Of a stretch of 64,000 nucleotides of DNA, positions 19,901 to 28,565 are shown piece after piece. Below the pieces are notes generated by a model. The model saw only the letters and a list, made by a program, of their open reading frames with translations, made no database searches and had not been told where the DNA came from. Each line of letters starts with the position of its first letter. The first letter of the stretch is position 1. A program made the position numbers and the translations under genes. The stretch is from Clostridiales bacterium. GTDB taxonomy: Bacteria > Bacillota > Clostridia > Christensenellales > Pumilibacteraceae. The DNA lies in the NCBI GenBank assembly GCA_022508485.1, contig JAFLVD010000008.1, positions 1 through 64,000 on the forward strand, read 5' to 3'.

Positions 19901-20256
19901 TACTTCGAATATCCGCTTTTTAAAAACGGGTGCGTAGTTGCAAGCTGTAAAATAAGCAAACCGAAAAACACCAAAAGCGCTATGCAAATCTTTGTTTTAA
20001 GAGATACGTTAGGGGTTCTTTGAAGCAATAAAAACACGCCGAGCATAAGCACTGCGATAAGCACGGGATACGCAACAATGCCGAAAACGCCGAGCACAAC
20101 GTTAAATACGCCCCAGCTGACTACGCTCAGCAGCGGCGGTATGCAAATACACAACAGGAAAAAGAGCGAAAAAGCAATAAGCACTACGCCCAGCACGTCA
20201 TGATTTTTATTCTTCTTGGCATTCCGTTTCTGCCTATCTCTGTTATTCTGCGCCAA
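16972..20256 (-). CDS. ftsK: FtsK/SpoIIIE-family DNA translocase
   Basis: 1094 residues. Membrane-bound pump that clears DNA from division or sporulation septa. Residues 20-185 contain four membrane helices. Residues about 190-590 are a long, acidic, low-complexity linker with repeated DII-type motifs. Around 600-960 lies the RecA-like motor: Walker A GQTGSGKSACLNG (near 760), FILVDPKRVEF and IVVIDELADIM. After a Gly-rich hinge, the C-terminal gamma winged helix (RRFSIGYARAARMMDTM) should read KOPS/SRS sites. The start is TTG at 20256 preceded by GAGGAT. SpoIIIE is equally apt as a name, given that the organism appears to sporulate. Confidence 0.96.
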   Translation of the reverse strand: MAQNNRDRQKRNAKKNKNHDVLGVVLIAFSLFFLLCICIPPLLSVVSWGVFNVVLGVFGIVAYPVLIAVLMLGVFLLLQRTPNVSLKTKICIALLVFFGLLILQLATTHPFLKSGYSKYIEQTYNAKYSAGGIIFGAIAYGLSAAITEVGCYIVFSVGVIVTLIVMFDVVGKIRALRAAPKVEAPQKRERQFVTDDEAQLVVPLTPQNRLFVGEISPKSHVSLSSESGVASDIPRQGKRNVTDYTSSPIIEYMGGDGKRSDASSAAEQKLYGNAEEINEIERKEFEDKDSEPTQVPIVPPSSEPAFSEPHVRVNEDLNASTGPKKIEHDTSNDSGSQMQIFFPAPKKIDFNPSNDIISDDDLAAGLREDAKKLTRSDITRTDEDKPPVGMPKFTPIDSIVSDDADFISMDIVDSPVNRDIVQDGGYEDRPVQPEFDDREDIIVAEDMNRHYAVEPEEETPPTMRDDDIITDFTPNGPSRSSAPTQPVQSEFYGDDDIIDGSGEDASQPEYDVRDEGIIDGLTIEDGPALDMSETHDITSDLIDGDDRSGMYVSADDVPLAPQPKKSRSRTAPIDNQISITDELQRKADESLVISDAPRRKRYNYEAPPIDLLKIYPKEDMSKDELEASAATLEEVLNRFLKTTVKVINIVPGPTVTRYEVEVPSGVSVKTIEPRVSDLEYELAAVSKIRIEAPIPGKRAIGIEIPNVKRSIVGLREVIESPTFKYAKSALTFAVGKDISGEVVLCDLLKVPHLLIAGQTGSGKSACLNGLLASLLYKSSPEDLRFILVDPKRVEFSAYQGMPHLLFDRIIYEPQEILNALKWGVMEMERRYTLMSKYGRNNAESFNAIDDVRSGKIDKISQIVIVIDELADIMQSSLKGEIEEKIKTIAAKARAAGIHLIVATQRPSRDVLTGTIKANLSSRIAFRVSSQTDSRIILDGAGAEALVGNGDMLFFPVDYQAAKRVQGSYISDIEVGSVISYIKEHYETDFDEAAKEFVFNTASGGNGGGSGGGGEPGKDEDELFPSVLEAAIKSGTVSVSGIQRRFSIGYARAARMMDTMVDNNYVGPSTNNGKARDVTITRDQFRELYGRDIDE

Positions 20257-20309
20257 AATGCTATCCTCGGAATAAAGTCATAGAAAACAACATACTTCTA
20301 CGCCCTATC

Positions 20310-20338
20310 ATTATAGCACAAGGCTTTTTTTATTGCAA
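20310..20338 (-). promoter_or_regulatory. Promoter for ftsK
   Basis: TTGCAA (20338-20333), 17-base spacer, TATAAT (20315-20310) on the minus strand, about 55 bases before the TTG start. The remainder of 20257-20456 shows nothing else I can support. Confidence 0.7.
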
Positions 20339-20456
20339 GTTTTTTGGTGAATTTAGTTACAACAACTTTTGGTTGATTGCTTTTCGTCTTTTTATTTACT
20401 CATAAGCTATCGAGTAGCAGTCGGGTAGCCTCGGAAAAACTAATAGAAAAATGCCG

Positions 20457-20846
20457 TTACAGCTCGTAACCGGTTTTTGCGGACAGTCCGTTCTGTCTGT
20501 CGTAGTTTTCCTTATTCTTTTTAAGGTAAATATCAAACAGCTCGTCGCTTGTCATGCCGCTGTCGATACACATGCCCAAAAAGAAGTGGAGTACATCCAC
20601 AATTTCCTCTTTAAGCTTGGCGTCGTCTATTTCGGTCGGATTCTTCCACCATTTGTACTTGGCTTCCTCCACCACTTCCCCAAGCTCTACCATAAGCGCG
20701 AGCGCTTTTTTGCACACCCATTCGCTTTTGGTATAATCGAGTCCGCGCTTATCGCGTATGTATTTATCAAGCCCGGCCTGCATTCTGAACAGAACGTCGA
20801 GCTTGTCCTCTTTTACTTCCGCTTCTTTATTTTTATCGGTGCTCAT
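20457..20846 (-). CDS. Dimeric all-alpha dUTPase-like pyrophosphatase
   Basis: 129 residues. The pattern LMVELGEVVEEAKYKWWK followed by LKEEIVDVLHFFLGM gives the EExxE...ExxD metal-binding motif of the dUTPase_2/MazG-like all-alpha NTP pyrophosphatases. WWK and the short length point to the dimeric dUTPase group found in Bacillota, so it probably converts dUTP to dUMP. Starts at ATG 20846 after a GGGGAT site and lies between the M16 peptidase and ftsK on the same strand. Confidence 0.85.
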   Translation of the reverse strand: MSTDKNKEAEVKEDKLDVLFRMQAGLDKYIRDKRGLDYTKSEWVCKKALALMVELGEVVEEAKYKWWKNPTEIDDAKLKEEIVDVLHFFLGMCIDSGMTSDELFDIYLKKNKENYDRQNGLSAKTGYEL

Positions 20847-20899
20847 ATATCTATCCCCTTTTTCGGTTTATTTTTCGAGAGTTAAACGACGGCAAAAGC

Positions 20900-22150
20900 C
20901 TAAACGTTAAAAATGTCGGCGATTTTCGCCTTCGGATCCTTGCCCACGTAGGCGACGGCAGGCTTTTTAAAAAACGTTTCGCGCGCATGGTCGATTACAG
21001 TTTCGGGCGAAGCCGCCTCGATAAGCGCAATCGAGTAGTCGATGTCGTAGTCGGCGTCGCGGATAATGCGCCAACGCATAAGCTGAAGCATGTGGTTCAT
21101 GGGGTTTTCCTTAGCGAAAAGACAGCCCACCTTTAACTGCATTTTGGCGCGTTCCACTTCCTCTTTCGTAACGCCGTTCTTGACGAGATTTTCTATTTCC
21201 TCTTTTATCGCTTTAACGCACTTGACGGCGTTTTTGGCGTTAACGTTGGCGTTAATCGTAAACGCGCCCGATTTTTTGCCGCGTCGCGACGAGGTGTAAA
21301 CGGAATAGCACAATCCCATTTTTTCGCGTATGCGCTGAAAAAGGCGCGAGCTCATACTGCCGCCGAAAAGGCAGTCGAGAGAAGCGGTAAGCGCCGATTT
21401 TTCGTCGCCGAACGGTATCGACGGAAACGCTATCGAAAGCTCGGACTGCTCGTAGTCGTGGATATAATCGCCGTAGCCGTCGCAAAAAGCCTGAACGGCG
21501 TAATCGCTTCGCTCTTTTTTGGGCGCCGCGATAAAGCTTGACAAGTGCTTTTCCACAAGCTCGTAAGCTCTTTCCTCGGTGATATTGCCCACAAACGCGA
21601 CGACGGTGTTTGCCGGAATGTAGTGCGCTTTCATATATCCGTCTATATCGGTTTTGGTAAACCTCGACACGTTTTCTGGCGTGCCGAGAATTTCCATACC
21701 GAGCGAGCCGCGGTACATAACGCGCGAAAGAACGTCGCTGCACACGCCGTCCGGCTCGTCCTTACTCATTCCTATTTCCTCGAGAACAACGCTGCGCTCG
21801 CGGTCAAGCTCGTCCTTATCGAACGTGGAATTGAGGAAAAGATCGCAAAGTATATCGAAGCACTCTTCGGTCTTTTCGTCTATCGATTTAAAATAAAAGC
21901 AGGTGTATTCCTTGCCGGTAAAGGCGTTGTAGGTAGCGCCGGCGTCGTCGAAGCCGCTTACGATTTGCTCTGCGGAACGGGTAAGCGTGCCTTTAAAAAG
22001 CATGTGCTCGATAAAGTGCGATATTCCGTTATTTTCGGCGGTCTCGTAGGCGCTGCCCGTCCCCACCATAATGCCCGAGGTTACCGAGCGCAGCGAGGGC
22101 ATTGTGTCCACTATTACGGTTAGTCCGTTTGCGTACTTTTTGGTTGTCAT
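20900..22150 (-). CDS. M16-family zinc peptidase (MlpA/YmxG-like)
   Basis: 416 residues. Inverted zinc motif HFIEH (H45-H49) followed by MLFKGT, with the downstream glutamate in the region after ERSVVLEEIGM. The second half (AFPSIPFGDEKSALTASLDCLFGGSMSSRLFQRIREKMGLCYSVY) is the typical inactive-lobe signature R...Y of pitrilysin-like peptidases. B. subtilis has the same kind of gene (mlpA/ymxG) directly after ylxY and pnpA, exactly as here, which supports orthology. The physiological substrate is uncertain. Confidence 0.93.
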   Translation of the reverse strand: MTTKKYANGLTVIVDTMPSLRSVTSGIMVGTGSAYETAENNGISHFIEHMLFKGTLTRSAEQIVSGFDDAGATYNAFTGKEYTCFYFKSIDEKTEECFDILCDLFLNSTFDKDELDRERSVVLEEIGMSKDEPDGVCSDVLSRVMYRGSLGMEILGTPENVSRFTKTDIDGYMKAHYIPANTVVAFVGNITEERAYELVEKHLSSFIAAPKKERSDYAVQAFCDGYGDYIHDYEQSELSIAFPSIPFGDEKSALTASLDCLFGGSMSSRLFQRIREKMGLCYSVYTSSRRGKKSGAFTINANVNAKNAVKCVKAIKEEIENLVKNGVTKEEVERAKMQLKVGCLFAKENPMNHMLQLMRWRIIRDADYDIDYSIALIEAASPETVIDHARETFFKKPAVAYVGKDPKAKIADIFNV

Positions 22151-22184
22151 CGTTTATTATCCTTTGTCTTACCGACTTAATTTA

Positions 22185-22904
22185 TCACAGCTCGTCGCTT
22201 GTATTAAGCACCTCGTCAACCGGCGATACCGTAAGCCCGGCTTCGGTAATCTTTTGCAAAATGCGTTCGAGCGCTTTTACCGTGCTGTCGGTAGGATGCA
22301 TTAGTATGAGGTCGCCGCCTTTTAGGTTTTTAACGGCGCGGCTGTATATAAGCTCTTCGTCGTGGTCGCGCCAATCGATTGTGTCGCGAGTCCACATTAC
22401 GGTGCGGTAGCCGAGCGAGCTTGCCGCCTCTAACGTATTATCGCCGAACGACCCCGACGGCGGCGCGAAAAGGTTCATATCGATACCGAGTATGCTTTTA
22501 ACCGCGTCGTGAGCCGAAGCTATCTCTTTTTTGTTGTATTCGAGGTTGAGCTTTTTGTGATCCTTGTGGTAGAAACCGTGATTGCCTATACCGTGCCCCT
22601 TGCTCGCTATCAGCGCAAGCGTGTCGCTGTTCCCTACCGCCCACGATCCGCCCACGAAAAACGTCGTCCTGGCGTCGTACCTTTCGAAAATATCGAGCAT
22701 GGGCGCAATGTATTCGGTGCCCCAATAAACGTTTACCATGAGCGAAACGCTGCTGTCCGACTTTCCGTAGTAATACGGCTCGGTTTTTACGGTTGCGTCC
22801 TCGGCGCGCGGTGAAACGGTTACGGCAATGACCGCCGCGATTGTCGCGCATATTACTATATTGCCCAAAACAAGGCGCAATAATTTAATGCTCTCCAATT
22901 TCAT
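22185..22904 (-). CDS. ylxY: YlxY-like polysaccharide deacetylase-family protein
   Basis: 239 residues. One N-terminal membrane anchor (residues 10-30), then a NodB-fold domain. Motif 2 is kept as NHGFYHKDH, and motif 3 is APPSGSFGDNT. Motif 1, normally TFDDG with the catalytic base aspartate, reads VNVYWGTEY, as I recall for YlxY proteins (VNVAWG), so classic deacetylase activity is doubtful. Lies between pnp and the M16 peptidase gene, as ylxY does in B. subtilis. In that group it is considered sporulation-associated; the role is not settled. Confidence 0.88.
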   Translation of the reverse strand: MKLESIKLLRLVLGNIVICATIAAVIAVTVSPRAEDATVKTEPYYYGKSDSSVSLMVNVYWGTEYIAPMLDIFERYDARTTFFVGGSWAVGNSDTLALIASKGHGIGNHGFYHKDHKKLNLEYNKKEIASAHDAVKSILGIDMNLFAPPSGSFGDNTLEAASSLGYRTVMWTRDTIDWRDHDEELIYSRAVKNLKGGDLILMHPTDSTVKALERILQKITEAGLTVSPVDEVLNTSDEL

Positions 22905-22966
22905 AAAAACACCTCACGCTATGTTTATTCGTAACGGAGGTGTTTTTATGTTAACGGTTTAAGCTG

Positions 22967-25216
22967 TTATTCTGCGTCGTCCGCAGGCTTATTGTCGCGC
23001 TTTTTGGGTGCGCGGGGCTTATCGTGGCCGCCGTGCTTGCCCTTAGGACCGCGACCGTGCTTGTCGTAGTTCTTTTTTTCGGGCTTTTCCGCCTTCTCGG
23101 TCTTTTCGGGCCGAGGAACGGTGTTTATAATCTCGACGAGTTTAAGGTCGATTTTGCCCTGTTTGGTAAAGCTGACTACTTCCACCTTCACGGTGTCGCC
23201 TACGCAAAGCACGTCGGAAACGGATTCGAGATGAGTGCCGGTAAAGCGCGAAAGCTTGGCAATGTGAATCATTCCGTCGCGCCCGGGCGTAATCTGAACG
23301 AACGCACCGAGGTCGTCGCGGACGGTTACGACCTCGCCCACGAACTGATCGCCTATCTCGGGATCCTTTACGATAGAAGTAATAATCGCCTTGGCCTTCT
23401 CTATCATTTCGGGGTCGATACCGGCGATAAATACTCTGCCGTCTTCCTCGATGTCGATCTTTACGCCGGTGTCCTCTACTATCTTGTTGATAACCTTGCC
23501 CTGCTTGCCTATTACGTCGCCTATCTTTTCGGGATCGATGTTAATCATGACGATCTTAGGCGCGTACTTGCTTAATTCGGGACGGGGTTTATCGAGAACG
23601 GCGAGCATCTTGCCGAGAATATGCATTCTGCCGGCGCGAGCTTGTTCGAGCGCAGTGGTAAGAATCTGCTTGTCGATACCCTTAATCTTAATGTCCATCT
23701 GAATGGCGGTAATGCCCTTTTCGGTGCCGGCTACCTTAAAGTCCATGTCTCCGAGGAAGTCCTCTAAACCTTGAATATCGGAAAGGATTGCGAGCTTGCC
23801 CTTTTCCTCGTCCTTGATAAGACCCATGGCGATACCGGCGACGGGCGCCTTAATGGGTACGCCTGCGTCCATAAGCGACAGCGTGGATCCGCAGACGCTC
23901 GCCTGCGAGGTCGAGCCGTTGGACGAGAGTATCTCGGACACTACGCGAATGGTGTACGGGAATTCCTCTTCGGACGGAATGACCGGCTCTAACGCGCGCT
24001 CGGCAAGTGCGCCGTGGCCTATCTCGCGGCGGCCGGGTGCGCGAAGCGGCTTTGCCTCGCCCGTCGAGTACGGGGGCATGTTATACTGGTGCATATAGCG
24101 CTTGGTGTCTTCCTCGTCGAGATTGTCAAGCTTTTGCGCGTCGCCTGCCGTGCCGAGCGTGCAGATGGAAAGCGCCTGCGACTGGCCGCGCGTAAACACC
24201 GCCGAGCCGTGCGTGCGCGGCAGAACGCCCACCTCGCACCAGATGTCGCGGATATCGGTCGTCTTTCTGCCGTCGGGACGAACGCCCTTGTCGAGTATCT
24301 TGGCGCGTACCTTTTCCTTTGTCATATAGTAGAGAGTGTCGCAAATTTCGCGCTCTCTGCCTTCGTATTCCGTTTTAAAGTGTTCGAGAACGTCGGATTG
24401 AACCGCGTCCTGGTTTTCCTGACGCTCTGTTCTGTCGAACGTGTCGAGCGCCTTGTCGAGCTTTTTGTCGGCGTACTTGCGGACGGCTTTATCGATATCC
24501 TCGCCGATATGGTAAAGCTCTATGTCGAGCTTCTTTTTACCGACCTTTTTAACGATGCCGTTAATAAACTTGACCTGCTTTTTGATTTCCTCGTGCGCGA
24601 ACATAATGCCGCCGAGGATTTGCTCTTCGGTAACCTCGTGAGCGCCGGCTTCAACCATCATGATAGCGTCCGCAGTGCCCGAAACGTAAACGTGCATAGT
24701 GCTTTTTGCACGCTGCTCGCTGTCGGGATTGATTACGTACTCGCCGTCCACGCAGCCGACCACTACCGAGCCGGTAGGTCCGCCGAACGGAATATCCGAA
24801 ATGGAAAGAGCGATAGAGCTGCCCAGCATACCGAATACTTCGGGCGGAATGTCTGGCTCTACCGAAAGCGCGGTAGCGACTACCGACACGTCGTTAAAAA
24901 GTCCCTTAGGGAACAGCGGACGGATGGGACGGTCGATAAGACGGGACGTGAGTATCGCCTTGTCGCTGCCTCTGCCCTCGCGGCGCTTAAAGCTGCCGGG
25001 GATTTTGCCGATGGAATAAAGCTTTTCCTCAAAGTCTACTCCGAGCGGAAAATAGTCCATTCCGGGACGGGGGGAAGCCGCCATTGTAACGTTGGTCATA
25101 ACGACCGTTTCGCCGCAGCGAATGATGCAAGAGCCGTTGGCTTGGCCCGCATACTTACCGGTCTCGACGGTAACCTTTCTTCCGCCGATTTCGGTTTCGA
25201 AAACTTGTAATGCCAT
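22967..25216 (-). CDS. pnp: Polynucleotide phosphorylase
   Basis: 749 residues. Phosphorolytic 3'-5' exoribonuclease and part of RNA decay. Two RNase PH-like domains (the second with TGEAKPLRAPGRREIGHGALAERAL), a KH domain (IGKQGKVINKIVEDTGVKIDIEEDG) around 560-620, and an S1 domain (FVGEVVTVRDDLGAFVQITPGRDGMIH) around 625-700. The last 50 residues are a Lys/Glu/Gly/His-rich tail (KTEKAEKPEKK...KGKHGGHDKP) that may bind RNA. rpsO lies just upstream, the classic rpsO-pnp pair, with a terminator hairpin between them. Confidence 0.98.
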   Translation of the reverse strand: MALQVFETEIGGRKVTVETGKYAGQANGSCIIRCGETVVMTNVTMAASPRPGMDYFPLGVDFEEKLYSIGKIPGSFKRREGRGSDKAILTSRLIDRPIRPLFPKGLFNDVSVVATALSVEPDIPPEVFGMLGSSIALSISDIPFGGPTGSVVVGCVDGEYVINPDSEQRAKSTMHVYVSGTADAIMMVEAGAHEVTEEQILGGIMFAHEEIKKQVKFINGIVKKVGKKKLDIELYHIGEDIDKAVRKYADKKLDKALDTFDRTERQENQDAVQSDVLEHFKTEYEGREREICDTLYYMTKEKVRAKILDKGVRPDGRKTTDIRDIWCEVGVLPRTHGSAVFTRGQSQALSICTLGTAGDAQKLDNLDEEDTKRYMHQYNMPPYSTGEAKPLRAPGRREIGHGALAERALEPVIPSEEEFPYTIRVVSEILSSNGSTSQASVCGSTLSLMDAGVPIKAPVAGIAMGLIKDEEKGKLAILSDIQGLEDFLGDMDFKVAGTEKGITAIQMDIKIKGIDKQILTTALEQARAGRMHILGKMLAVLDKPRPELSKYAPKIVMINIDPEKIGDVIGKQGKVINKIVEDTGVKIDIEEDGRVFIAGIDPEMIEKAKAIITSIVKDPEIGDQFVGEVVTVRDDLGAFVQITPGRDGMIHIAKLSRFTGTHLESVSDVLCVGDTVKVEVVSFTKQGKIDLKLVEIINTVPRPEKTEKAEKPEKKNYDKHGRGPKGKHGGHDKPRAPKKRDNKPADDAE

Positions 25217-25337
25217 TGTATATTTCTCCTAAAATAATATCCTGATAAGTAATAAAAAGATTAAACGCGTTACTCCGTTTTTACGGCGCGGCGCTCAACG
25301 TATAAAATACCGAAAATTTTTCGGCAAAATACTCAAA

Positions 25338-25367
25338 AATAAGGGGCGAAAAAAAACGCCCCTTATT
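25338..25367 (-). terminator. Terminator/attenuator between rpsO and pnp
   Basis: AATAAGGGGCG (25338-25348) and CGCCCCTTATT (25357-25367) form a perfect 11-bp stem with an eight-base loop. On the minus strand the stem is followed by TTTTGAGTATTTT. It follows the rpsO stop by 6 bases, and a second small palindrome CCGAAAATTTTTCGG lies at 25311-25325. Some read-through into pnp is expected. Confidence 0.85.
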
Positions 25368-25372
25368 GTGAG

Positions 25373-25636
25373 TTACTTTCTGAGCTCGAGCTTAGCGACA
25401 AGGCTTCTGTAACGCTCAATGTCTATCTCTTTAAGATAGTTAAGCTGACTGCGACGAGAACCTACCATTTGCAAAAGTCCGCGACGGGAATGGTGATCCT
25501 TCTTGTGCGTTTTGAGATGCTCGGTGAGGTGGTTAATGCGCCATGTAAGAAGCGCTATTTGTACCTCCGGGCTTCCCGTGTCGCCCTCGTGTGTCGCAAA
25601 CTTGGAAATGATTTCCGCCTTTACCTGCTTGTCCAT
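25373..25636 (-). CDS. rpsO: 30S ribosomal protein S15
   Basis: 87 residues, normal length. Binds 16S rRNA in the platform early in assembly. Signature region [22 protein letters not shown] is followed by [23 protein letters not shown], then [26 protein letters not shown] at 25636 has a strong ACGGAGG site. Divergent from argG. Confidence 0.99.
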   Translation of the reverse strand: MDKQVKAEIISKFATHEGDTGSPEVQIALLTWRINHLTEHLKTHKKDHHSRRGLLQMVGSRRSQLNYLKEIDIERYRSLVAKLELRK

Positions 25637-25759
25637 AATTTTACCTCCGTGTATAGATTCGCCTTAAACCTTGGTCGTTACGTGGAGAGCGTAGCACCGG
25701 GTGTTAAGGTACGGGTAATTACCCGACAATATAATATCACATTATTTTACCCTTGTAAA
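25637..25759 (-). promoter_or_regulatory. rpsO promoter and structured leader
   Basis: Minus strand: TTTACA (25759-25754), 17 bases, TATTAT (25736-25731). The roughly 90-base leader holds the palindrome CGGGTAATTACCCG (25712-25725) followed by a GGTGTTAAGGTACGGG-type segment. S15 autoregulates by binding its own leader in several bacteria, so this leader is a candidate S15 site (inference). Confidence 0.5.
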
Positions 25760-25821
25760 CTGTTTTTTAACGGTTTTGATATTTTTAAGTTTTCGCATTT
25801 TCGCAGACAACACTCAAACAG

Positions 25822-25850
25822 TTGCGTTATAAAACAAAATACTATATAAT
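25822..25850 (+). promoter_or_regulatory. Promoter for argG
   Basis: TTGCGT (25822-25827), 17-base spacer, TATAAT (25845-25850), 35 bases before the argG ATG. The downstream AATGTATTCGTTAATTAAA faintly resembles an ArgR box, but the match is weak. Confidence 0.7.
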
Positions 25851-25884
25851 GTATTCGTTAATTAAACCGTACAGGAGAAGTAAA

Positions 25885-27108
25885 ATGGCAAAAATGAAAG
25901 TTGTGCTCGCCTACTCGGGCGGCTTAGACACCACGATAATCATTCCGTGGCTCAAGGAAAACTACGACTGCGAAGTAATCGCCGTCGCCGCGGACGTCGG
26001 TCAGGGCGAAGAGCTTGCTCCGCTTAACGAAAAAGCGATTAAGTCGGGCGCGTCAAAAATCTACATAGAGGACCTTAAAGACGAGTTCGTAAAGGACTGC
26101 ATATTCCCCACCATTAAAGCCGGCGCGGTGTACGAGGGCAAGTACCTTCTCGGCACGTCGTTCGCTCGGCCGGTAATAGCCAAGCGCCTTGTCGAAATCG
26201 CCAAAAAGGAAAAGGCGGACGCAATCTGCCACGGCTGCACCGGAAAAGGCAACGATCAGGTTCGCTTCGAGCTGACCATAAAAGCGCTCGCGCCCGATAT
26301 GAAGATTATAGCGCCGTGGCGTATATGGGATATCAAATCGCGCGACGAGGAAATAGACTACGCCGTTGCGCGCGGTCTCGACGTTCCCGTTACCAAAAAG
26401 CACAACTACTCGATGGACCGCAACCTTTGGCACCTTTCGCACGAGGGCAGCGACCTCGAGGATCCGGCAAACGAGCCTAAGGACGAAATGCTGCTTATCT
26501 CTAAGCCCATTTCGGAAACCCCCGATTCCCCCGAATACGTAACAATCGACTGGGTGGAGGGCGAACCCGTTGCCGTTAACGGCAAAAAGCTTGCGCCCGT
26601 CGCTTTAATAGAAACCCTTAACGAGATAGGCGCTCGCCACGGCGTGGGCGTGGACGACATGGTGGAAAACCGCCTCGTCGGTATGAAGTCGCGCGGCGTT
26701 TACGAAAACCCGGCAGGCTCTATCCTTATGTCCGCGCACAAAAACCTCGAAGAGCTTACCCTCGACCGCGACACTCAGCACTTTAAAGAGCATATCGCGC
26801 TCAAGTTTGCCGAGCTTGTCTACGACGGCAAGTGGTACACTCCCCTTCGCGAAGCGCTTTCCGCGTTTGTCGACTCGGTGGAAAAGACGGTTACCGGCAC
26901 GACAAAGGTTAAGCTGTTTAAGGGCAAGATAACCCCTGCCGGCATGACCTCCCCCTACTCGCTGTACGACGAGGATATCGCAACCTTCGGCGAGGACGAG
27001 GTTTACGACCAGAAGGATTCGGCCGGATTTATCAATCTGTTCGGTCTGCCCCTCAAGGTCCGCGCAAAAATGCTCGAGCGCGTCGCCAAAAAGAACAGCA
27101 AAAAATAA
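25885..27108 (+). CDS. argG: Argininosuccinate synthase
   Basis: 407 residues. Joins citrulline and aspartate using ATP, the penultimate step of arginine synthesis. The ATP-pyrophosphatase P-loop AYSGGLDTT is near the N-terminus; [14 protein letters not shown] and [17 protein letters not shown] are family signatures. I take ATG 25885, 8 bases after AGGAG; an upstream in-frame codon exists but lies across the promoter. Followed after 58 bases by argH. Confidence 0.98.
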   Translation: MAKMKVVLAYSGGLDTTIIIPWLKENYDCEVIAVAADVGQGEELAPLNEKAIKSGASKIYIEDLKDEFVKDCIFPTIKAGAVYEGKYLLGTSFARPVIAKRLVEIAKKEKADAICHGCTGKGNDQVRFELTIKALAPDMKIIAPWRIWDIKSRDEEIDYAVARGLDVPVTKKHNYSMDRNLWHLSHEGSDLEDPANEPKDEMLLISKPISETPDSPEYVTIDWVEGEPVAVNGKKLAPVALIETLNEIGARHGVGVDDMVENRLVGMKSRGVYENPAGSILMSAHKNLEELTLDRDTQHFKEHIALKFAELVYDGKWYTPLREALSAFVDSVEKTVTGTTKVKLFKGKITPAGMTSPYSLYDEDIATFGEDEVYDQKDSAGFINLFGLPLKVRAKMLERVAKKNSKK

Positions 27109-27119
27109 TAACCCATTTT

Positions 27120-27148
27120 CTTGCCGCTTAATATTAGCGGCAAGTATT
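27120..27148 (+). terminator. Hairpin between argG and argH
   Basis: CTTGCCGCT (27120-27128) and AGCGGCAAG (27136-27144) form a perfect 9-bp stem with loop TAATATT, followed by TATTTT. The T run is broken, so it may only partially terminate, or may stabilise the argG message. Confidence 0.55.
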
Positions 27149-27166
27149 TTATAACGGAGAAAAATC

Positions 27167-28537
27167 ATGAAACTTTGGTCGGGAAGATTTAAAGCCGATT
27201 TCGACGAAGTGGCAGAGCTTTTTAACGACTCGCTGCCCTTCGACTGCCAAATGTACGCGCAGGATATTTCGGGTTCGATTGCACACTGCGCAATGCTCGG
27301 AAAAACGGGTATAATCGAAGACGCCGACGCAAAACTGATTTTAAAAACGCTTGCGCAGATAAAATCGGATATAGACGACGGAAAGCTCGAAGTAGTCGGC
27401 GCGGAGGATATTCACTCGTTTGTGGAAAACGAGCTTGTCTCTCGCATAGGCGACGTCGGGAAAAAGCTTCACACGGCAAGAAGCCGCAACGACCAGGTCG
27501 CAACAGATATTCGCTTATACGTCCGCGACTCGATAGATAATACCGTAGAGCTTCTCCGCTCGCTCGTTAAAACGCTCGCAGACCGTGCGGAGGCGGAGTT
27601 GTCCACAGTCATGCCCGCGTACACGCACATGCAAAAGGCGCAGCCAACCACGCTCGGACATTACCTTGCCGCGTACGCGAACATGTTTTTGCGCGATATA
27701 GAGCGGTTTGGCGATTGCAGAAAGCGCGTAAATATTCTTCCTCTCGGCAGCGGCGCGGCGGTCGCCACAACCTTCCCTATCGACAGATTGTACACGGCTA
27801 AGCTGTTGGGCTTCGACGGCGTATCCGAAAACTCGCTCGACGGCGTATCCGACCGCGACTTTGGGGTCGAATATCTTTCGTGCGCCGCGCTTACCATGCT
27901 TCACCTATCGAGGATAAACGAGGAATTTGTATACTGGTCGGGCGGCGAGTTTTCGTTTATCAAGCTTCCCGACGAGTTTTCGACCGGCTCGTCGATAATG
28001 CCGCAAAAGAAAAATCCGGACGTAAACGAGCTGCTTCGCGGAAAGAGCGGTCGCGTTTTCGGCGATCTTACCGCCCTTCTTACCGTTATGAAAGGGCTTC
28101 CTCTCGCCTACAACAAGGACATGCAAGAAGACAAAGAGCCGATATTCGACGCGGACAAAACGCTTAATATTTCGCTTAGAGTGTTTACGCGCATGCTCGA
28201 AAAAGTCGAATTCGACAGAGCCGCAATGGCGGCGGCGGCCGAGGGCGGATTTTCGTGCGCCACCGAGTGTGCGGACTTTCTTGCAAGCAAGGGCGTACCC
28301 TTCCGCACCGCGCACGAGATTACCGGCAAAATCGTGCTTTACTGCATAGAAAATAAAAAAACTCTTCAAGCGCTTTCACTTAAAGAGTATAAAGAGTTTT
28401 CGGACAAGTTCGATAAAGGCATACTCGAAGCAGTCAAGGCGGAAAGCGCAATCGCAAGACGTAAGGTTATCGGCGGCTGCGCCAAGGAAGAGCTTACCCG
28501 TCAAATAAAAGTCATACGCGAAAAACTCGAAAAGTAA
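27167..28537 (+). CDS. argH: Argininosuccinate lyase
   Basis: 456 residues. Splits argininosuccinate into arginine and fumarate. Fumarase/aspartase superfamily: LWSGRFKADFDE at the start, HTARSRNDQVATD, the TxxHxQxAQPT-like AYTHMQKAQPTTLGHYL, and the catalytic loop GSSIMPQKKNPD. A ribosome site (ACGGAG) precedes ATG 27167. Ends close to a strong terminator that lies inside the convergent next gene. Confidence 0.98.
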   Translation: MKLWSGRFKADFDEVAELFNDSLPFDCQMYAQDISGSIAHCAMLGKTGIIEDADAKLILKTLAQIKSDIDDGKLEVVGAEDIHSFVENELVSRIGDVGKKLHTARSRNDQVATDIRLYVRDSIDNTVELLRSLVKTLADRAEAELSTVMPAYTHMQKAQPTTLGHYLAAYANMFLRDIERFGDCRKRVNILPLGSGAAVATTFPIDRLYTAKLLGFDGVSENSLDGVSDRDFGVEYLSCAALTMLHLSRINEEFVYWSGGEFSFIKLPDEFSTGSSIMPQKKNPDVNELLRGKSGRVFGDLTALLTVMKGLPLAYNKDMQEDKEPIFDADKTLNISLRVFTRMLEKVEFDRAAMAAAAEGGFSCATECADFLASKGVPFRTAHEITGKIVLYCIENKKTLQALSLKEYKEFSDKFDKGILEAVKAESAIARRKVIGGCAKEELTRQIKVIREKLEK

Positions 28538-28565
28538 ATTGTTTGCTTTTTAATCTAAATTAACA

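Noticed and set aside
24014..25210. A 398-codon open frame on the plus strand
   Set aside because: Antisense to pnp, which is certain. No supporting ribosome site or domain.
25840..25870. ArgR operator upstream of argG
   Set aside because: AATGTATTCGTTAATTA only loosely resembles the AT-rich ARG box. The match is too weak in AT-rich DNA.
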